From: Prevotella sp.
GTDB taxonomy: Bacteria > Bacteroidota > Bacteroidia > Bacteroidales > Bacteroidaceae
Assembly (NCBI GenBank): GCA_017428925.1
Contig: JAFRPY010000097.1
Location: 1-64,000, forward strand
Direction: 5' to 3'
DNA: 64,000 nucleotides
Position numbers and translations under genes: made by a program. The notes under the pieces are model-generated. The model made no database searches. It saw only the letters and a list, made by a program, of their open reading frames with translations, and was not told the origin of the DNA. Shown in pieces: positions 39,662-49,746 of the stretch (the stretch's first letter is position 1; each line of letters begins with the position of its first letter).

Positions 39662-42271
39662 TTATTTCATAAACAGCCAGTCCACTTCGTCGCCGGCACC
39701 CTTCAGTGCTGCATCGCGCGGTTTGATGTTGTCCGAAGTAAAGCCTGCCACCATGATGATGCCACGGGGGAGATTCAACTTATGATGACCAGCCCCAAGA
39801 TGATAGGCATGGATGTTGCACGGAGGCATCTGCTTCAGGGCAATGGCGTTGGTGAGCACGGGCTCGGCCTGACCGTATTCGTTTCCGGTTGCATCGATTT
39901 CCAACTTCGGCGGACGTGCCCACTTCTTGTCATCATCCTGGAAGAAACCCACAAGCAGTTGTACGGGTTCGTCGCACTCAAACTCCACGGAAGTTCCCAC
40001 AATTCGTGTGGAATCGCGATTCAGCATCAAGGCCTGAAGGTTCTTCAACTCATGGGCAAGGGTATCCACCTGTGTATCTTCACGGTTCTCAAAGAGAACG
40101 GCACCCTCGGTGAGAGGAACTGTCTGCGTGGGAGATATCAGTCGAACCTTGGCAGGACGGACAGCCGTCAGACTGCTGCCGACAATGGCCATCTTAGGTG
40201 ATTTCAACTGGGCAATGTTCAGTTTCAGTGCCTCCAGTTCCTCCTCATAGACGGGGAGCATATCTGTCCAGGTCTTGAAGTTCCCGTTGTCACCACCGAC
40301 GGGGATGCGGCGCTGGGCGGTCTGCATGGAATTGGCATACAGATAAGTGTCTGAAGTGACGGCCGCCAACTTTCGCCAGTTTTCCAGACTCATTTCAAGC
40401 AGCGGAACGGCAGCCTCCAGATATTCGATGTTCTTGCTCCATTTGTAGTTGAGAACCTGCTGGGCGGCCAGCACCTTGGCACGGAAAGAACGGGCAAAAA
40501 GATCGTAACAGCGCATATCATTCTGCAGACGAAGGAACTCATGACTATGACGGGTGACACCGCCCACCGAAGAAACGGCAGCCAAGGCCTTCTCGCCATG
40601 GGCGACACACTGGTTGACAATGTCGATTGGCAGTTCGCCTTCATGCGTCTGATGTTTCCATTCCTTCTCCACATATTCGATGAGTTTCTCGCCTTGCGGT
40701 CCGCAACTCTCGTAAAAGCCGGGATAGATGGTATATTTATAAGGATTCACCAGTTCGCTCATCTTCATACCCAACAAGAGTGTCTGGCGGTTTCCTTCTG
40801 TAATTCCGAAACGGCGGAGCAACTTGGGAGCAATCTCTCCGCTCTCGTCGTAGGCTTCCAAAATTTGGCGGGCAGCATCGTGCTTGATTCCATAATAGAC
40901 GGAAAGTTGCTGAATCCAGTATTCTTTGTCCTCACCACGGTTGCTGTTCCAGGCATAGCGTCCCCACACCTTATACCACATCCAGTCGCGGTCAATCTGT
41001 AACTGACGACTTCCGTCGGCCAGTTTGTCCGCAGTATAAGGCCAGTCCCAATAGGAAGCCTGCGGATAGAGGTGGAGTCCCTTGCTATGATGGACACGAT
41101 GCATGGCCTGAACGGTCTTCTGAGTGAAGGCTGGCGACGACCAACGCCAAGGTTCGAGATTTGCCAAAATATGGACATTATCGATATGCACCGGAGCGGC
41201 AGCAGCCAACTGTCGGTGAGTTTCGCCCCAAGGACCACCAGGTTCATAGGTGGTCAGCGATTCACCCGTATATTTCGACATCGTGTAAATATTCGGATAG
41301 AGCGGCAGGGATTCCTTCAGCACCAACGGGCCGTCAGTATCGTGGGAACGCAGGATGATGGGCGGTTCGTCGGTACGGCCTGAAGCCTTCAGTCCGTCCT
41401 TGATGCCGGGAATAATGGTTTCCTTCATCCACGTCACGTCGTCCTCAATCGTTGCCATGGCCTCACCGAGACAAACCAGAAAGCCCACCTTCGGATATTT
41501 CTGTACAAAAGCAGCGATAGACTTACGGGTATAGTCGCTAATCAGCGGCGTGATAGGACGGTTACGGTCCTGCGTCTTCAGTCCGTAATGGTCGGCAAAG
41601 GGTTTCGACAGGATGATATTATAGAACATCTGGATGACGCGAATACCGCGACGGTCAGCCTCATCCACCAAGAAGCCGAACATATCCTGATTCTTCTGCA
41701 TGGTGGCATCGTCAACCTCAGGGGCGAAAGGATAGTCGTCCAGTTTCACCAGCGAGGCAAAGGGATGACCGTTCCACAAGTACACCGTATTCATATTGTC
41801 GGCGGCCAGCATGTCGAGATATTTAATCCAAAGGGCTTTGTCGTAGAACCACGGAAAGTTCTCAGGCGTATACGGATATTCATAAACCCGATGCCCCGGC
41901 AGATAGACCGTCTTCTGCAATCCCACACAAGCCCCGCGAAGCACCATCTCGGGAGTTTCGGTGATGGTTGTCAGACCATCGAACGAACGGTTCATCAGGT
42001 AATATTCCTTCAGACGGTTCGCGCCATAGATGGTGCCGGGACCGTCGTTGCCCTGAACGGTGATTTTCTTGCCGTTCTTACTGATGGTGAACCCTTCCGG
42101 AGGAAGACCGGCATCGGCTATGCGCAGGGTTATCGTATATCCTTGTTCAAAGGGTTTCAACAACGAAGCCGCATATTCCGTCTGCGGAGTTTGACTGCCT
42201 TTCTCCACTTTAACCTTGGCAGAAGCGGAAAGGCACAAGGCCAATGCGAATATAGTAAGTTTGAATTTCAT
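39662..42271 (-). CDS. GH67/GH20-superfamily-like secreted glycosidase of unknown specificity
   Basis: 869 aa, signal peptide to SASA. Residues about 25-95 form the beta-alpha domain preceding the barrel in GH20, GH67 and GH115 enzymes (VQGNDGPGTIYGANRLKEYYL). The TIM barrel follows (LRGACVGLQKT, YLDMLAADNMNTVYLWNG, RGIRVIQMFYN, VGFLVCLGEAM, IILRSHDTDG). The C-terminal third is helical, then beta. No exact family could be assigned, so catalytic residues are not named. It is translationally coupled to the upstream GH78 gene (4-bp overlap). Confidence 0.6.
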   Translation of the reverse strand: MKFKLTIFALALCLSASAKVKVEKGSQTPQTEYAASLLKPFEQGYTITLRIADAGLPPEGFTISKNGKKITVQGNDGPGTIYGANRLKEYYLMNRSFDGLTTITETPEMVLRGACVGLQKTVYLPGHRVYEYPYTPENFPWFYDKALWIKYLDMLAADNMNTVYLWNGHPFASLVKLDDYPFAPEVDDATMQKNQDMFGFLVDEADRRGIRVIQMFYNIILSKPFADHYGLKTQDRNRPITPLISDYTRKSIAAFVQKYPKVGFLVCLGEAMATIEDDVTWMKETIIPGIKDGLKASGRTDEPPIILRSHDTDGPLVLKESLPLYPNIYTMSKYTGESLTTYEPGGPWGETHRQLAAAAPVHIDNVHILANLEPWRWSSPAFTQKTVQAMHRVHHSKGLHLYPQASYWDWPYTADKLADGSRQLQIDRDWMWYKVWGRYAWNSNRGEDKEYWIQQLSVYYGIKHDAARQILEAYDESGEIAPKLLRRFGITEGNRQTLLLGMKMSELVNPYKYTIYPGFYESCGPQGEKLIEYVEKEWKHQTHEGELPIDIVNQCVAHGEKALAAVSSVGGVTRHSHEFLRLQNDMRCYDLFARSFRAKVLAAQQVLNYKWSKNIEYLEAAVPLLEMSLENWRKLAAVTSDTYLYANSMQTAQRRIPVGGDNGNFKTWTDMLPVYEEELEALKLNIAQLKSPKMAIVGSSLTAVRPAKVRLISPTQTVPLTEGAVLFENREDTQVDTLAHELKNLQALMLNRDSTRIVGTSVEFECDEPVQLLVGFFQDDDKKWARPPKLEIDATGNEYGQAEPVLTNAIALKQMPPCNIHAYHLGAGHHKLNLPRGIIMVAGFTSDNIKPRDAALKGAGDEVDWLFMK

Positions 42272-44331
42272 ATCTTAATTGGTATTATTATTTCTTTTCC
42301 AACAGGGATTTCGATGCGCTTTCCACCGACAAGCAGAGTGCCTTTGCCGCCATCGCTCTTAACCGAGACCTGACGGGCATCCATCTTTACGTAAATCTTT
42401 CCGAACGGCGTAGGCACTTCACCCGCCATCCATTCCAGACCGCCCATTATCGGACTTACTTCGTATTCTGCATAACCGGGCTTTGTGGGTTTCACGCCCA
42501 GATAGTATTTGCCCAAGAGATAGACCGGCGATGCACCCCAGGCATGGCAAAGACTCTTGCCGTATGGACGGCCATACATAGCCAGATGCTGGCGACCCGT
42601 CTCCTCGGGATTATATTTCTCCCAGAACGAAGTGGCTCCTTCACGCAGCATTCCACCCCAATAGGCCTTTATCTCCTGCAGCACCTGCTTCTGATGTCCG
42701 GCCATACAAAGGGCTTCCAGTTCGTAGAAACGCATATAGGGTGTGGTAATGGCGGGTACATTGTGGTTGAGCATCACATGGCGCATGATATCATCCTTCT
42801 CTTTCTCCGTCACATCACCATAAATGATGGCAAACATATTGGGGAACTTCGTAATCTGTTCGTTCAGTTCACCGTCCTCGATGGCGTGAAGGAAGGCGTG
42901 GTGCTGCTCACTCCAGAACAGTTCCTTTACCTTCTTGAGAGTCCGCCCGGCTTCCATCTGATAATAACCGTCGTCTTCGTCATCGCAGATTCTTGCGCAG
43001 ACAGCCATGGCACGCAGGGCTTCGACGAAAAGGATTTGTTCAAAGCAAAGTGTACCGCGTTTGTGCATGGGGAAATCCACCCAATCGACAAAGATCCAGT
43101 CGTCGGGCAGTCCTTCCATCAGACCATCCATGTTCGTACGCAAGATGCAATAGTCCATAAGCGTTACCATTCGTGGAAAAATCTCTTTCACGAAAGCCAC
43201 ATCGCCTGAATATTCGTAGTAATCCAATATCGACTTGAACCAATAGAACGTATAGTCCATGATGGTATTCACATGGGCCGTGACGGGGTCTTTACCGCGC
43301 AACTGACGTATGGTGCGCTTCACACAATCCAAGTCATAGCGCAGATAATAGTTCATCAGGTACGACTGGATGGCATCGCCACTCCACGTCCAGCGGTCAC
43401 GCTTGATGCCATCCATGAAGAATTCGCGGGTGGTAAGGTCCATCGTGTAGGCACTTACTTCCCAAATCCGGTTCAGTTCCTCGTCATTGCAACGGAACGA
43501 ACCGCTCTTCTTCTCGTCAAAGGGAGCGTATTCGTAATCCATCAAAATATCCTCATAAGAGGCACCCTGTTCTTTCTCGATATAGACATAGCGGAAAGCC
43601 TTACTGTCCAGTTTTCCTCCCTCGCACAGCACATCAAGCGTCTCACAATGCTCCTTGTCCAATGCCTCTTCGGCACTTTCGCCATAATAAATGTGAATAC
43701 GGCCTTTCAGACCTTTTACCTTCAAATAGCCGAAAGTCTCCTTTCCGAAATCATACAGTCCGTCTTTCTCGCTGACAGGCCGCTGCTCTTTTGTATTCAA
43801 TTGATAACAGGATGGTGGTGTTTCAATGCTGTCGAAGTTCCAACATCCGGCAGGCACATAGATTCCCGAACCATGAGCCACGCCATTTTCGTCAATCCAT
43901 ATCTTATCCTCGTATGTCGCCAACCACGAAGAATCGGTATGGACGGTAATGCCCTCGACGAAAAGGGCCGGTGGTGTAGCCTGATTCCATACCTTGATGT
44001 TAATCCTATGCTCACCGGCGGGAATCTCAAATCGCTTTGGCTCGCCAAACTGCAACTTTCCGTCGAGCATAAAATTATAGCGGCCTTCGGCGGCTATCGT
44101 GATGGTTTCCGCATGAACCAGACTGACCAGCGTTGAAAATTCAACAGTGGCCCAATGCGAATCTTGTTTCCAGAACGGGGGAAACATTGCTCCCCGCTCC
44201 GTCCGCCGGTTGTTGAAACGGTTGCCTAACCATATCTCCCAATCACCGGGATACCATATCCAAGTGGAGCCTACCCCCCGCCCTTCCAAAGGAAGGGAGC
44301 CTTGATTACATATATTTGTTGTTTTCGACAT
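42268..44331 (-). CDS. GH78-type alpha-L-rhamnosidase without signal peptide
   Basis: 687 aa. The family pattern begins with WIWYPGDWEIWLGNRFNNRR and includes the six-hairpin barrel with MDGIKRDRWTWSGDA (catalytic acid region), CVKRTIRQLRG and LVGGKRIEIPVG near the end. No secretion signal is seen; the N-terminus MSKTTNICNQGSLPLEGRGVGS contains an in-frame palindromic arm between MSKTT and the conserved TWIWYPG. The enzyme may act in the cytoplasm on imported oligosaccharides, or the element has replaced a signal. It follows the beta-helix gene by 7 bp. Confidence 0.8.
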   Translation of the reverse strand: MSKTTNICNQGSLPLEGRGVGSTWIWYPGDWEIWLGNRFNNRRTERGAMFPPFWKQDSHWATVEFSTLVSLVHAETITIAAEGRYNFMLDGKLQFGEPKRFEIPAGEHRINIKVWNQATPPALFVEGITVHTDSSWLATYEDKIWIDENGVAHGSGIYVPAGCWNFDSIETPPSCYQLNTKEQRPVSEKDGLYDFGKETFGYLKVKGLKGRIHIYYGESAEEALDKEHCETLDVLCEGGKLDSKAFRYVYIEKEQGASYEDILMDYEYAPFDEKKSGSFRCNDEELNRIWEVSAYTMDLTTREFFMDGIKRDRWTWSGDAIQSYLMNYYLRYDLDCVKRTIRQLRGKDPVTAHVNTIMDYTFYWFKSILDYYEYSGDVAFVKEIFPRMVTLMDYCILRTNMDGLMEGLPDDWIFVDWVDFPMHKRGTLCFEQILFVEALRAMAVCARICDDEDDGYYQMEAGRTLKKVKELFWSEQHHAFLHAIEDGELNEQITKFPNMFAIIYGDVTEKEKDDIMRHVMLNHNVPAITTPYMRFYELEALCMAGHQKQVLQEIKAYWGGMLREGATSFWEKYNPEETGRQHLAMYGRPYGKSLCHAWGASPVYLLGKYYLGVKPTKPGYAEYEVSPIMGGLEWMAGEVPTPFGKIYVKMDARQVSVKSDGGKGTLLVGGKRIEIPVGKEIIIPIKI
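44267..44300 (-). repeat. Palindromic element, single arm at the GH78 N-terminus
   Basis: GCCTACCCCCCGCCCTTCC then AAAGGAAGGGAGC; read as GSLPLEGRGVGS within the first 25 residues. Confidence 0.8.
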
Positions 44332-44338
44332 TACTTCT

Positions 44339-46069
44339 TTATGGTCTGATTCCTGCGTTGTTTTTTATACTGTCACTGACCATCGGGCCGTTGTTCTCCC
44401 ACACGTTTCCGGGACCGTTGGCATTCTTGAGGAACTTGTCCGAAGGTGTCCAGTTGTCGCGCAGGGTGATGTTCGACGAACCTTCGTCGGTATAGAGATA
44501 GAACCAGTGGTTCGGGTCGTGTACATAAGAGGGAGTTGCAATATCGCGCACCACATTCTCACTGATGAGGGTGCCAGGCTGGTTGCCAAGCGTATAGATG
44601 CCGGCACAGTCGTACATGTGGTTGGCATAGTTATAAATCAGGTTCGCATGCACCTTGTTGTCTTTCATGCACACAAGGTCGCGGTTCCATCCCCAGCCGA
44701 GGGAAATGCCCGTATAGGATACGTCGTGAATGGTGTTGTGGGCGATGGTGATGCCCGAGACATAGCCTGCACAAATGGCCACACACCCCCAGTCCTCATT
44801 GCTCACATCATAGAACTCCGACTGTTCCACGATCTGACCGGTGCATACCTCGCGGAAGTCGGCGGGCTGATAGGGCAGATGGGTTTCCAGGCCTTCGGGT
44901 GAAAAAGAGCCGCATACATAACCGTTCATGGCGATGTCGGTGAAAGTACAGTTGGTCGTCGTGCCACTGCGACATGCCACGACGTAATCCAGGCCGGAAC
45001 CGCCAAGGTGCTCAAAACGGCAGCCGTCGAAGTTGCAGTCTTCCGTATAGCGCAGTTCCACGGCGGCATCGGCACGTCCCAGCCATCCCTGGTTGTCCAG
45101 TTTGTGGTTGTTGGGCCGGTCAATCTGCGGACGCAGTTTGTAGGCCTCCACCAGATACATTCCCGCCTGCAAAGGCACATGTCCTTTCACCGAGGGACGC
45201 ATCCAGGTGGTATGCGAGAACCGTAAGCCTTTCATCGTGATATTCCGAACCGGATGCTCGGCGGTGCCGATGAATTCCACCAGCGTTTCCACCACAGGTA
45301 CTATCGCCTCGCGTATGGTCTCTCCTGCCCGCGGCATGTAATACACTTTATGCTCCCGTATATCATGATACCATTCCCCCGGTTCGTCCAACAATTCCTT
45401 GGCATTGGTCAGATAGAAAGGCGAGGGATGCTTCGTGTCGGGCGTCATCGGCGAGGGCCAGGGATGCTCAAACTGAAGCCGGGCTTCGGGTTGGTGGAAG
45501 CGGACAGCGGCAGAATCTCCCTGCAGGGTGATACTCTTGATGCGCAGGTTGGAAGTGCACCACATTTCGTGCAGCACCATTTCGGCGTAGGGCGCGTTCA
45601 GGATTTTCTCCACGGCTTTCTTGGAAACCCACAGGATATGGTTCTTCTTGTCGTAGGTCCGAATGCGGTTCATCTGCTCGAAATTGCTGACATCGCGCGC
45701 TCTTATTGCCTTTTTCCCATTTACCCACAACTGGCGGAAATCGATGGGACGTCCGTTGAAATCGGGCACATCGGCCACCATCAACTTGCCCTGCCGTTTC
45801 CAGTTGGTAATTTTCATACCACCACTGACCACGGCATCCGTTGCCTCGATGGTCAGTCCGCTGTCTTCGGGCCTGAGCCGCAGGGGCTCATAGAGAAAAT
45901 AGGTGCCTGCCTGTAGGCGGATGGTCACTTCGGTGGCTTTTCCCAAGCGTTTCATCTCGCGTGCCTTGCGGACGGCATCGGTCAGCGACGAGTCGGGAGT
46001 GATGCGGATTTCTGCCGCATAGATGTTCATGCAGCAGAAGAGCGCAATGAGGCCGAGTATTCTTTTCAT
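44339..46069 (-). CDS. Right-handed beta-helix protein, GH141-like
   Basis: 576 aa, signal peptide (MKRILGLIALFCCMNIYA). Parallel beta-helix throughout, with LQAGTYFLYEPLRLRPEDSG, FYLTNAKELLDEPGEWYHD and VYYMPRAGE, and the rung LGGSGLDYV. These strings resemble GH141, a family with an alpha-L-fucosidase from rhamnogalacturonan II breakdown. A polysaccharide lyase role cannot be excluded. It lies between the GH127 and GH78 genes with gaps of 4 and 7 bp. Confidence 0.6.
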   Translation of the reverse strand: MKRILGLIALFCCMNIYAAEIRITPDSSLTDAVRKAREMKRLGKATEVTIRLQAGTYFLYEPLRLRPEDSGLTIEATDAVVSGGMKITNWKRQGKLMVADVPDFNGRPIDFRQLWVNGKKAIRARDVSNFEQMNRIRTYDKKNHILWVSKKAVEKILNAPYAEMVLHEMWCTSNLRIKSITLQGDSAAVRFHQPEARLQFEHPWPSPMTPDTKHPSPFYLTNAKELLDEPGEWYHDIREHKVYYMPRAGETIREAIVPVVETLVEFIGTAEHPVRNITMKGLRFSHTTWMRPSVKGHVPLQAGMYLVEAYKLRPQIDRPNNHKLDNQGWLGRADAAVELRYTEDCNFDGCRFEHLGGSGLDYVVACRSGTTTNCTFTDIAMNGYVCGSFSPEGLETHLPYQPADFREVCTGQIVEQSEFYDVSNEDWGCVAICAGYVSGITIAHNTIHDVSYTGISLGWGWNRDLVCMKDNKVHANLIYNYANHMYDCAGIYTLGNQPGTLISENVVRDIATPSYVHDPNHWFYLYTDEGSSNITLRDNWTPSDKFLKNANGPGNVWENNGPMVSDSIKNNAGIRP

Positions 46070-46073
46070 GATG

Positions 46074-48140
46074 TTACCTCACTAAGTTCAACCACAGACT
46101 CATATCCTGAATGCCACGGTTGTCCCAGGCATAGTAGGGAATGAGGCGAATGCGCACTTTCCGGCTGGCAGGTTTCGACAACTCACGATAGAGCGTCTGA
46201 TTATCCCAGGTCTTGTCGTTTGTCACGACGGCATCGCCCTCGAGTGCTGTAAAGGAATGACCTTCGATGGTCATGGGCACTTCCTTCAACTGAATGTCGG
46301 CTGGCAGGGCAATGTCGCTGATGCGGCAGTCGCCCTGGATGTCCTGTCCTTCCAGACAATAGACGATAGGGCCGCGCATGACGGCAATTTGGTTCTTGGC
46401 CTCCTCGACCAGCGGATTGGCCTCGACGAGACGGGGACGCATCTCAAGACTGAGTTCTACAACATCGCCCTTCTTCCATTTGCGGGAAATCTCAAGATGA
46501 GCATTCTCACCGTTGACCTTCACCGAATAATTGTCACACCAGTTGGGCTTGTGCAATTTTATCGTCTGCAAATTCTTTGCTTTCTTCACCGTCAGTTTGA
46601 TTTTACCATCCCACGGATAGTTCGTGGCCTGCTCAATCTCCAGGTCTTTCGTCTTCAAAATGTTCTGTCCGTAGAGGTTGACATAGAGTGTCTGTCCGTC
46701 GATGGCGTAGGCATACTCCTGTGCCTGACAGAGGGTGCGCAATGTGTTGGGCGGACAGCAGTAGCACGTGATGTAATGCTGACGGTGTTTGGGCCAGCGC
46801 ATGGTGTAGGGAAACTCCTTGGTGCGGCGCAACGTTTCGGTATAGAAGAAGTCCTTTCCGTCGATGGAGATGCCCGAGAGGATGCCGTTATAGAGTTCGT
46901 TCTCGATGTTATCGATATATTTGGCCTCGCCCGTCGTCTGAAACATACGCCACGAGAACAGCATCATGCCAATCTGCGCACAGATTTCGTTGTGGGCGGC
47001 CTCCTGCGGCAACTGGAACTGCCGCCCGTAGGCCTGATGGATTTGCTGGATGGAAGGCTGGTCGTAGGTGGTGCCGTCGGGCGAAACGCCGTCGTAGAGC
47101 GCACCGCATCCGCCCATGATATAAATCTTGTGCTGAACGATGTCGTCCCAGATGGCCGAAAGATTCTTCATCAGTTGCGCCTCTCCAGTCTCGGCATAGA
47201 GATCGGCCACACCGGCATAGAGGTAGTTGGCACGCACGGCATGGCCCATGGCCTCATACTGTTCGCGGAACTTATGGCGGTCCTGATTATGGTCCTCGCC
47301 GTTCTCCACGCTGTCGCGGATGGCGATGAGACCTTTGGCCAGGGTGAGATATTTCGCATCGCCCGTCTCGCGGTACATCTCCGCAGCCCCCATATAGTGG
47401 CTTGGACAGATGGCATTGCGCGAGAGTTCGGCCGCGTCGTTGGTCAGGAAGTTGTAGAGAAAGTCGGCAGCCTTCCTGCCGCAATCAAACAGCGTGGTCT
47501 TGCCGGTGGCTCGCTTGTGGATGATACCTGCTGTCATCAGGTGGCCGAGATTATAGGTCTCGAAGTTGAGACGCGAGGCAAAGGCATGTTTCTGGTCTTT
47601 GCCAATCTCGATACCTGCTGCATTTTCGTTGATGGCATGCGAATCGATGCCCGCATTGCGCTCCGAGATGACCACCGGCGTATGGATGTATCCGTCGGCG
47701 CGCTGGGCCAGAGCCACCTGTCCGATGAACTTGTCCATCAGCGCATCGAGTTTCGGATCCTTGGTAATGGCATACACCGTGGCACAGGCTTCCAGCCACT
47801 TATACATGTCGCCGTCGTGGAATGGTGGGCCGTGGTGCTTGCCTTTCACGGTGCCTGCGGCCACCTCGAAGTTGCGGAAACCGTTGCTGCCATGCAGTCC
47901 CAGGGCGTCAATGGTTTCCCAGGGTGTGTTCCAGGTGTCCCACATCGACCAGATGCCAGTGTCGGCCATCACCTGAAAACGGTCGCCCCAGAAGCCGCCC
48001 GTCCATCTGACGGCCCCTAACGGCGTGTTCATCATCATTGCCTGCTGGCTGCGGCTCATGTCGGTCAGTCCGCCTTGCGCCATCGTTGAAGCAGCCGCCA
48101 TCAGTGCTGCGCCCAAAATATAATGTCTGAAAGTTTTCAT
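46074..48140 (-). CDS. GH127 beta-L-arabinofuranosidase
   Basis: 688 aa, signal peptide (to TMAQ). The DUF1680/GH127 pattern is complete: VRWTGGFWGDRF, KWLEACATVYA, GYIHTPV, and the cysteine-rich metal/nucleophile site CYCCPPNT (C459, C461, C462), with HNEICAQIG upstream. In GH127 a cysteine acts as nucleophile with a zinc held by the neighbouring cysteines and a glutamate. Activity removes terminal beta-L-arabinofuranose, as found on pectin side chains. It follows the DUF3826 gene after a 30-bp gap made of 7-bp units. Confidence 0.85.
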   Translation of the reverse strand: MKTFRHYILGAALMAAASTMAQGGLTDMSRSQQAMMMNTPLGAVRWTGGFWGDRFQVMADTGIWSMWDTWNTPWETIDALGLHGSNGFRNFEVAAGTVKGKHHGPPFHDGDMYKWLEACATVYAITKDPKLDALMDKFIGQVALAQRADGYIHTPVVISERNAGIDSHAINENAAGIEIGKDQKHAFASRLNFETYNLGHLMTAGIIHKRATGKTTLFDCGRKAADFLYNFLTNDAAELSRNAICPSHYMGAAEMYRETGDAKYLTLAKGLIAIRDSVENGEDHNQDRHKFREQYEAMGHAVRANYLYAGVADLYAETGEAQLMKNLSAIWDDIVQHKIYIMGGCGALYDGVSPDGTTYDQPSIQQIHQAYGRQFQLPQEAAHNEICAQIGMMLFSWRMFQTTGEAKYIDNIENELYNGILSGISIDGKDFFYTETLRRTKEFPYTMRWPKHRQHYITCYCCPPNTLRTLCQAQEYAYAIDGQTLYVNLYGQNILKTKDLEIEQATNYPWDGKIKLTVKKAKNLQTIKLHKPNWCDNYSVKVNGENAHLEISRKWKKGDVVELSLEMRPRLVEANPLVEEAKNQIAVMRGPIVYCLEGQDIQGDCRISDIALPADIQLKEVPMTIEGHSFTALEGDAVVTNDKTWDNQTLYRELSKPASRKVRIRLIPYYAWDNRGIQDMSLWLNLVR

Positions 48141-48170
48141 AATTCTAAATTTTCAATTCTACATTCTCCA
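48141..48170 (-). repeat. Degenerate 7-bp tandem array filling an intergenic gap
   Basis: On the coding strand the gap between the DUF3826 stop and the GH127 ATG reads as 7-bp units GAATGTA, GAATTGA, AAATTTA and GAATTAT. There is no other sequence between the two genes. Confidence 0.6.
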
Positions 48171-49616
48171 TTACAACTGTCCGCCCCGGGCCTTCACACG
48201 CTTGTACCACTCTTCGCGCTCCTTCGTCAGGTCGTAGCCGCGCTTGGCCAGATAGTTGTTGATGCGGCCCTTATACTTGCCGAAAACTTCGTGTTTCATC
48301 TTCGAACTCTCGGCATCGATGGCCAGTTCGCGGGCTTCCTTGAGCCAGAGCAGAATCTGCTGTTTTTCTTCCTCCTTCAGCGTGGGAATCATATCGCACT
48401 GTGCTTCATAGGTCACCTTCACCACGTTGAAGGTCATCACGTCCTTCACGCGCTCTATTCTCGAAGAGTCGAGATATTTGGCCAGATTGGCATCGAATGC
48501 GAAATGCGAGCGATAGAGTTTCGAGTCGCACACGGCCTGGGCAAGTTTCTTGTCGGTTTTATTCAGCGAATCGCGCTCGGCGTAGATGTCGTTGAGTTCA
48601 AAATAGCGATTGGCCACAATGTTGCGGATGTTCTGTCCCACGGGCGTATAGGTCTGCGAGAACTCGTCGGTGACTTTCTTGGCACGCCCGAGGATGGTCT
48701 CCACATATTGCGGATCGCGCCCGTCGGCATTCAGTTTCACCTCCGGTTCGGGCAGCGAATTGAAGATACTCTTCAGGTAGTTCACGTTATTGGAATAGTT
48801 GGCCACCACGTTCCTCACCATCGTCGTGTCGCGGCTGCGCTCCACGAAGAGCCATCCCGACCATTTCATCTGGTCCAGCAATGCCTTTACGGCGGGCACG
48901 TCCACCTGTTTGTCATCGCGCAGGCATACACCGTCGGTATTCGAAGCGTGCATCGCACAGATGTTCCGTGCACCCAGGGCCTTGATGTCCTTCAGCAAAT
49001 CCCACTTGTTCTCCAGAATCGTCTGCCATTTATAAAATATTTTCACGCCGTCGGAATTGATTTCTTTCAGCAGTTTCTTGTTGCCGTTAGCGTCCAGCGG
49101 CGTGTCGATGCCCACGATTTTTCCGCGTGCCTTGGCCATCTCGCCCAGTTCGTGAAGACGCTTCACCATCTCCTTCCGCGCGGTTTTATCGGTTGCCCAG
49201 TCGTTGCCGCTGCCGCCAAGGGGCAGGAAACATACGTTGCCGCTGCCCATACGGTCCATCGTGTCGAAACAGTCTTCGGCCAAAGCCTTGTAGGTGTCTT
49301 TCTTCACCAGGCTCTGTCCATAGAATCCGCTCATGGCCACGGCTCCGATTTTCACACCCAGCGAATCGGCAACCTCACGGAAACGGGCCGCCTGACCAGC
49401 GTCGCGCAACTGATTGTCGAAGGCATCGCGCTGCCCCAGTCCGCCCATATCAAGTTCCACACCGTCCGCACCAATTTCGTGGGCACGGGAAAATTCCCCG
49501 AGTTTCTGACGTTTCAAAATCATCCAGTCGCAAACACCCACTTGATACTGTTGGGCCATTGCGACATCAGCGGCTGCCAAAACCAGCAGCAGTAAAAAAG
49601 CACGTACTTTCATCAT
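48171..49616 (-). CDS. Sugar isomerase/epimerase-like TIM barrel fused to DUF3826
   Basis: 481 aa from the ATG at 49616 (MMKVRAFLLLLVLAAADVAMAQ, a good signal peptide); a longer frame from 49667 adds a basic stretch without signal character. Residues about 25-290 are an AP-endonuclease-2/xylose-isomerase-like barrel (VGCDW-type start, GADGVELDMGG, ICAMHASNTDG, GWLFVERS). The remainder is DUF3826 (YVETILGRAKKV, IVANRYFELNDIYAERD). Both parts are found separately in Bacteroidota pectin loci. Secretion of an isomerase-like barrel suggests a lyase or hydrolase role rather than sugar metabolism. Confidence 0.7.
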   Translation of the reverse strand: MMKVRAFLLLLVLAAADVAMAQQYQVGVCDWMILKRQKLGEFSRAHEIGADGVELDMGGLGQRDAFDNQLRDAGQAARFREVADSLGVKIGAVAMSGFYGQSLVKKDTYKALAEDCFDTMDRMGSGNVCFLPLGGSGNDWATDKTARKEMVKRLHELGEMAKARGKIVGIDTPLDANGNKKLLKEINSDGVKIFYKWQTILENKWDLLKDIKALGARNICAMHASNTDGVCLRDDKQVDVPAVKALLDQMKWSGWLFVERSRDTTMVRNVVANYSNNVNYLKSIFNSLPEPEVKLNADGRDPQYVETILGRAKKVTDEFSQTYTPVGQNIRNIVANRYFELNDIYAERDSLNKTDKKLAQAVCDSKLYRSHFAFDANLAKYLDSSRIERVKDVMTFNVVKVTYEAQCDMIPTLKEEEKQQILLWLKEARELAIDAESSKMKHEVFGKYKGRINNYLAKRGYDLTKEREEWYKRVKARGGQL

Positions 49617-49746
49617 AGTAATTATATGACGCGCCCGGCGGTGCTTTGTACCTAATCTATTATGCAAGTTTCGGAGGAGGATTTAGAAGTCTGATTCCCA
49701 GGCCATTAAACTACCCTTTTCTATGTTTTCATAAAACCTTAAAAAG

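Noticed and set aside
46257..48020. 587-codon open frame on the + strand
   Set aside because: Antisense to the well-supported GH127 gene, with no signal, motif or ribosome site.
48123..49595. 490-codon open frame on the + strand
   Set aside because: Mirror of the DUF3826 fusion gene on the opposite strand.
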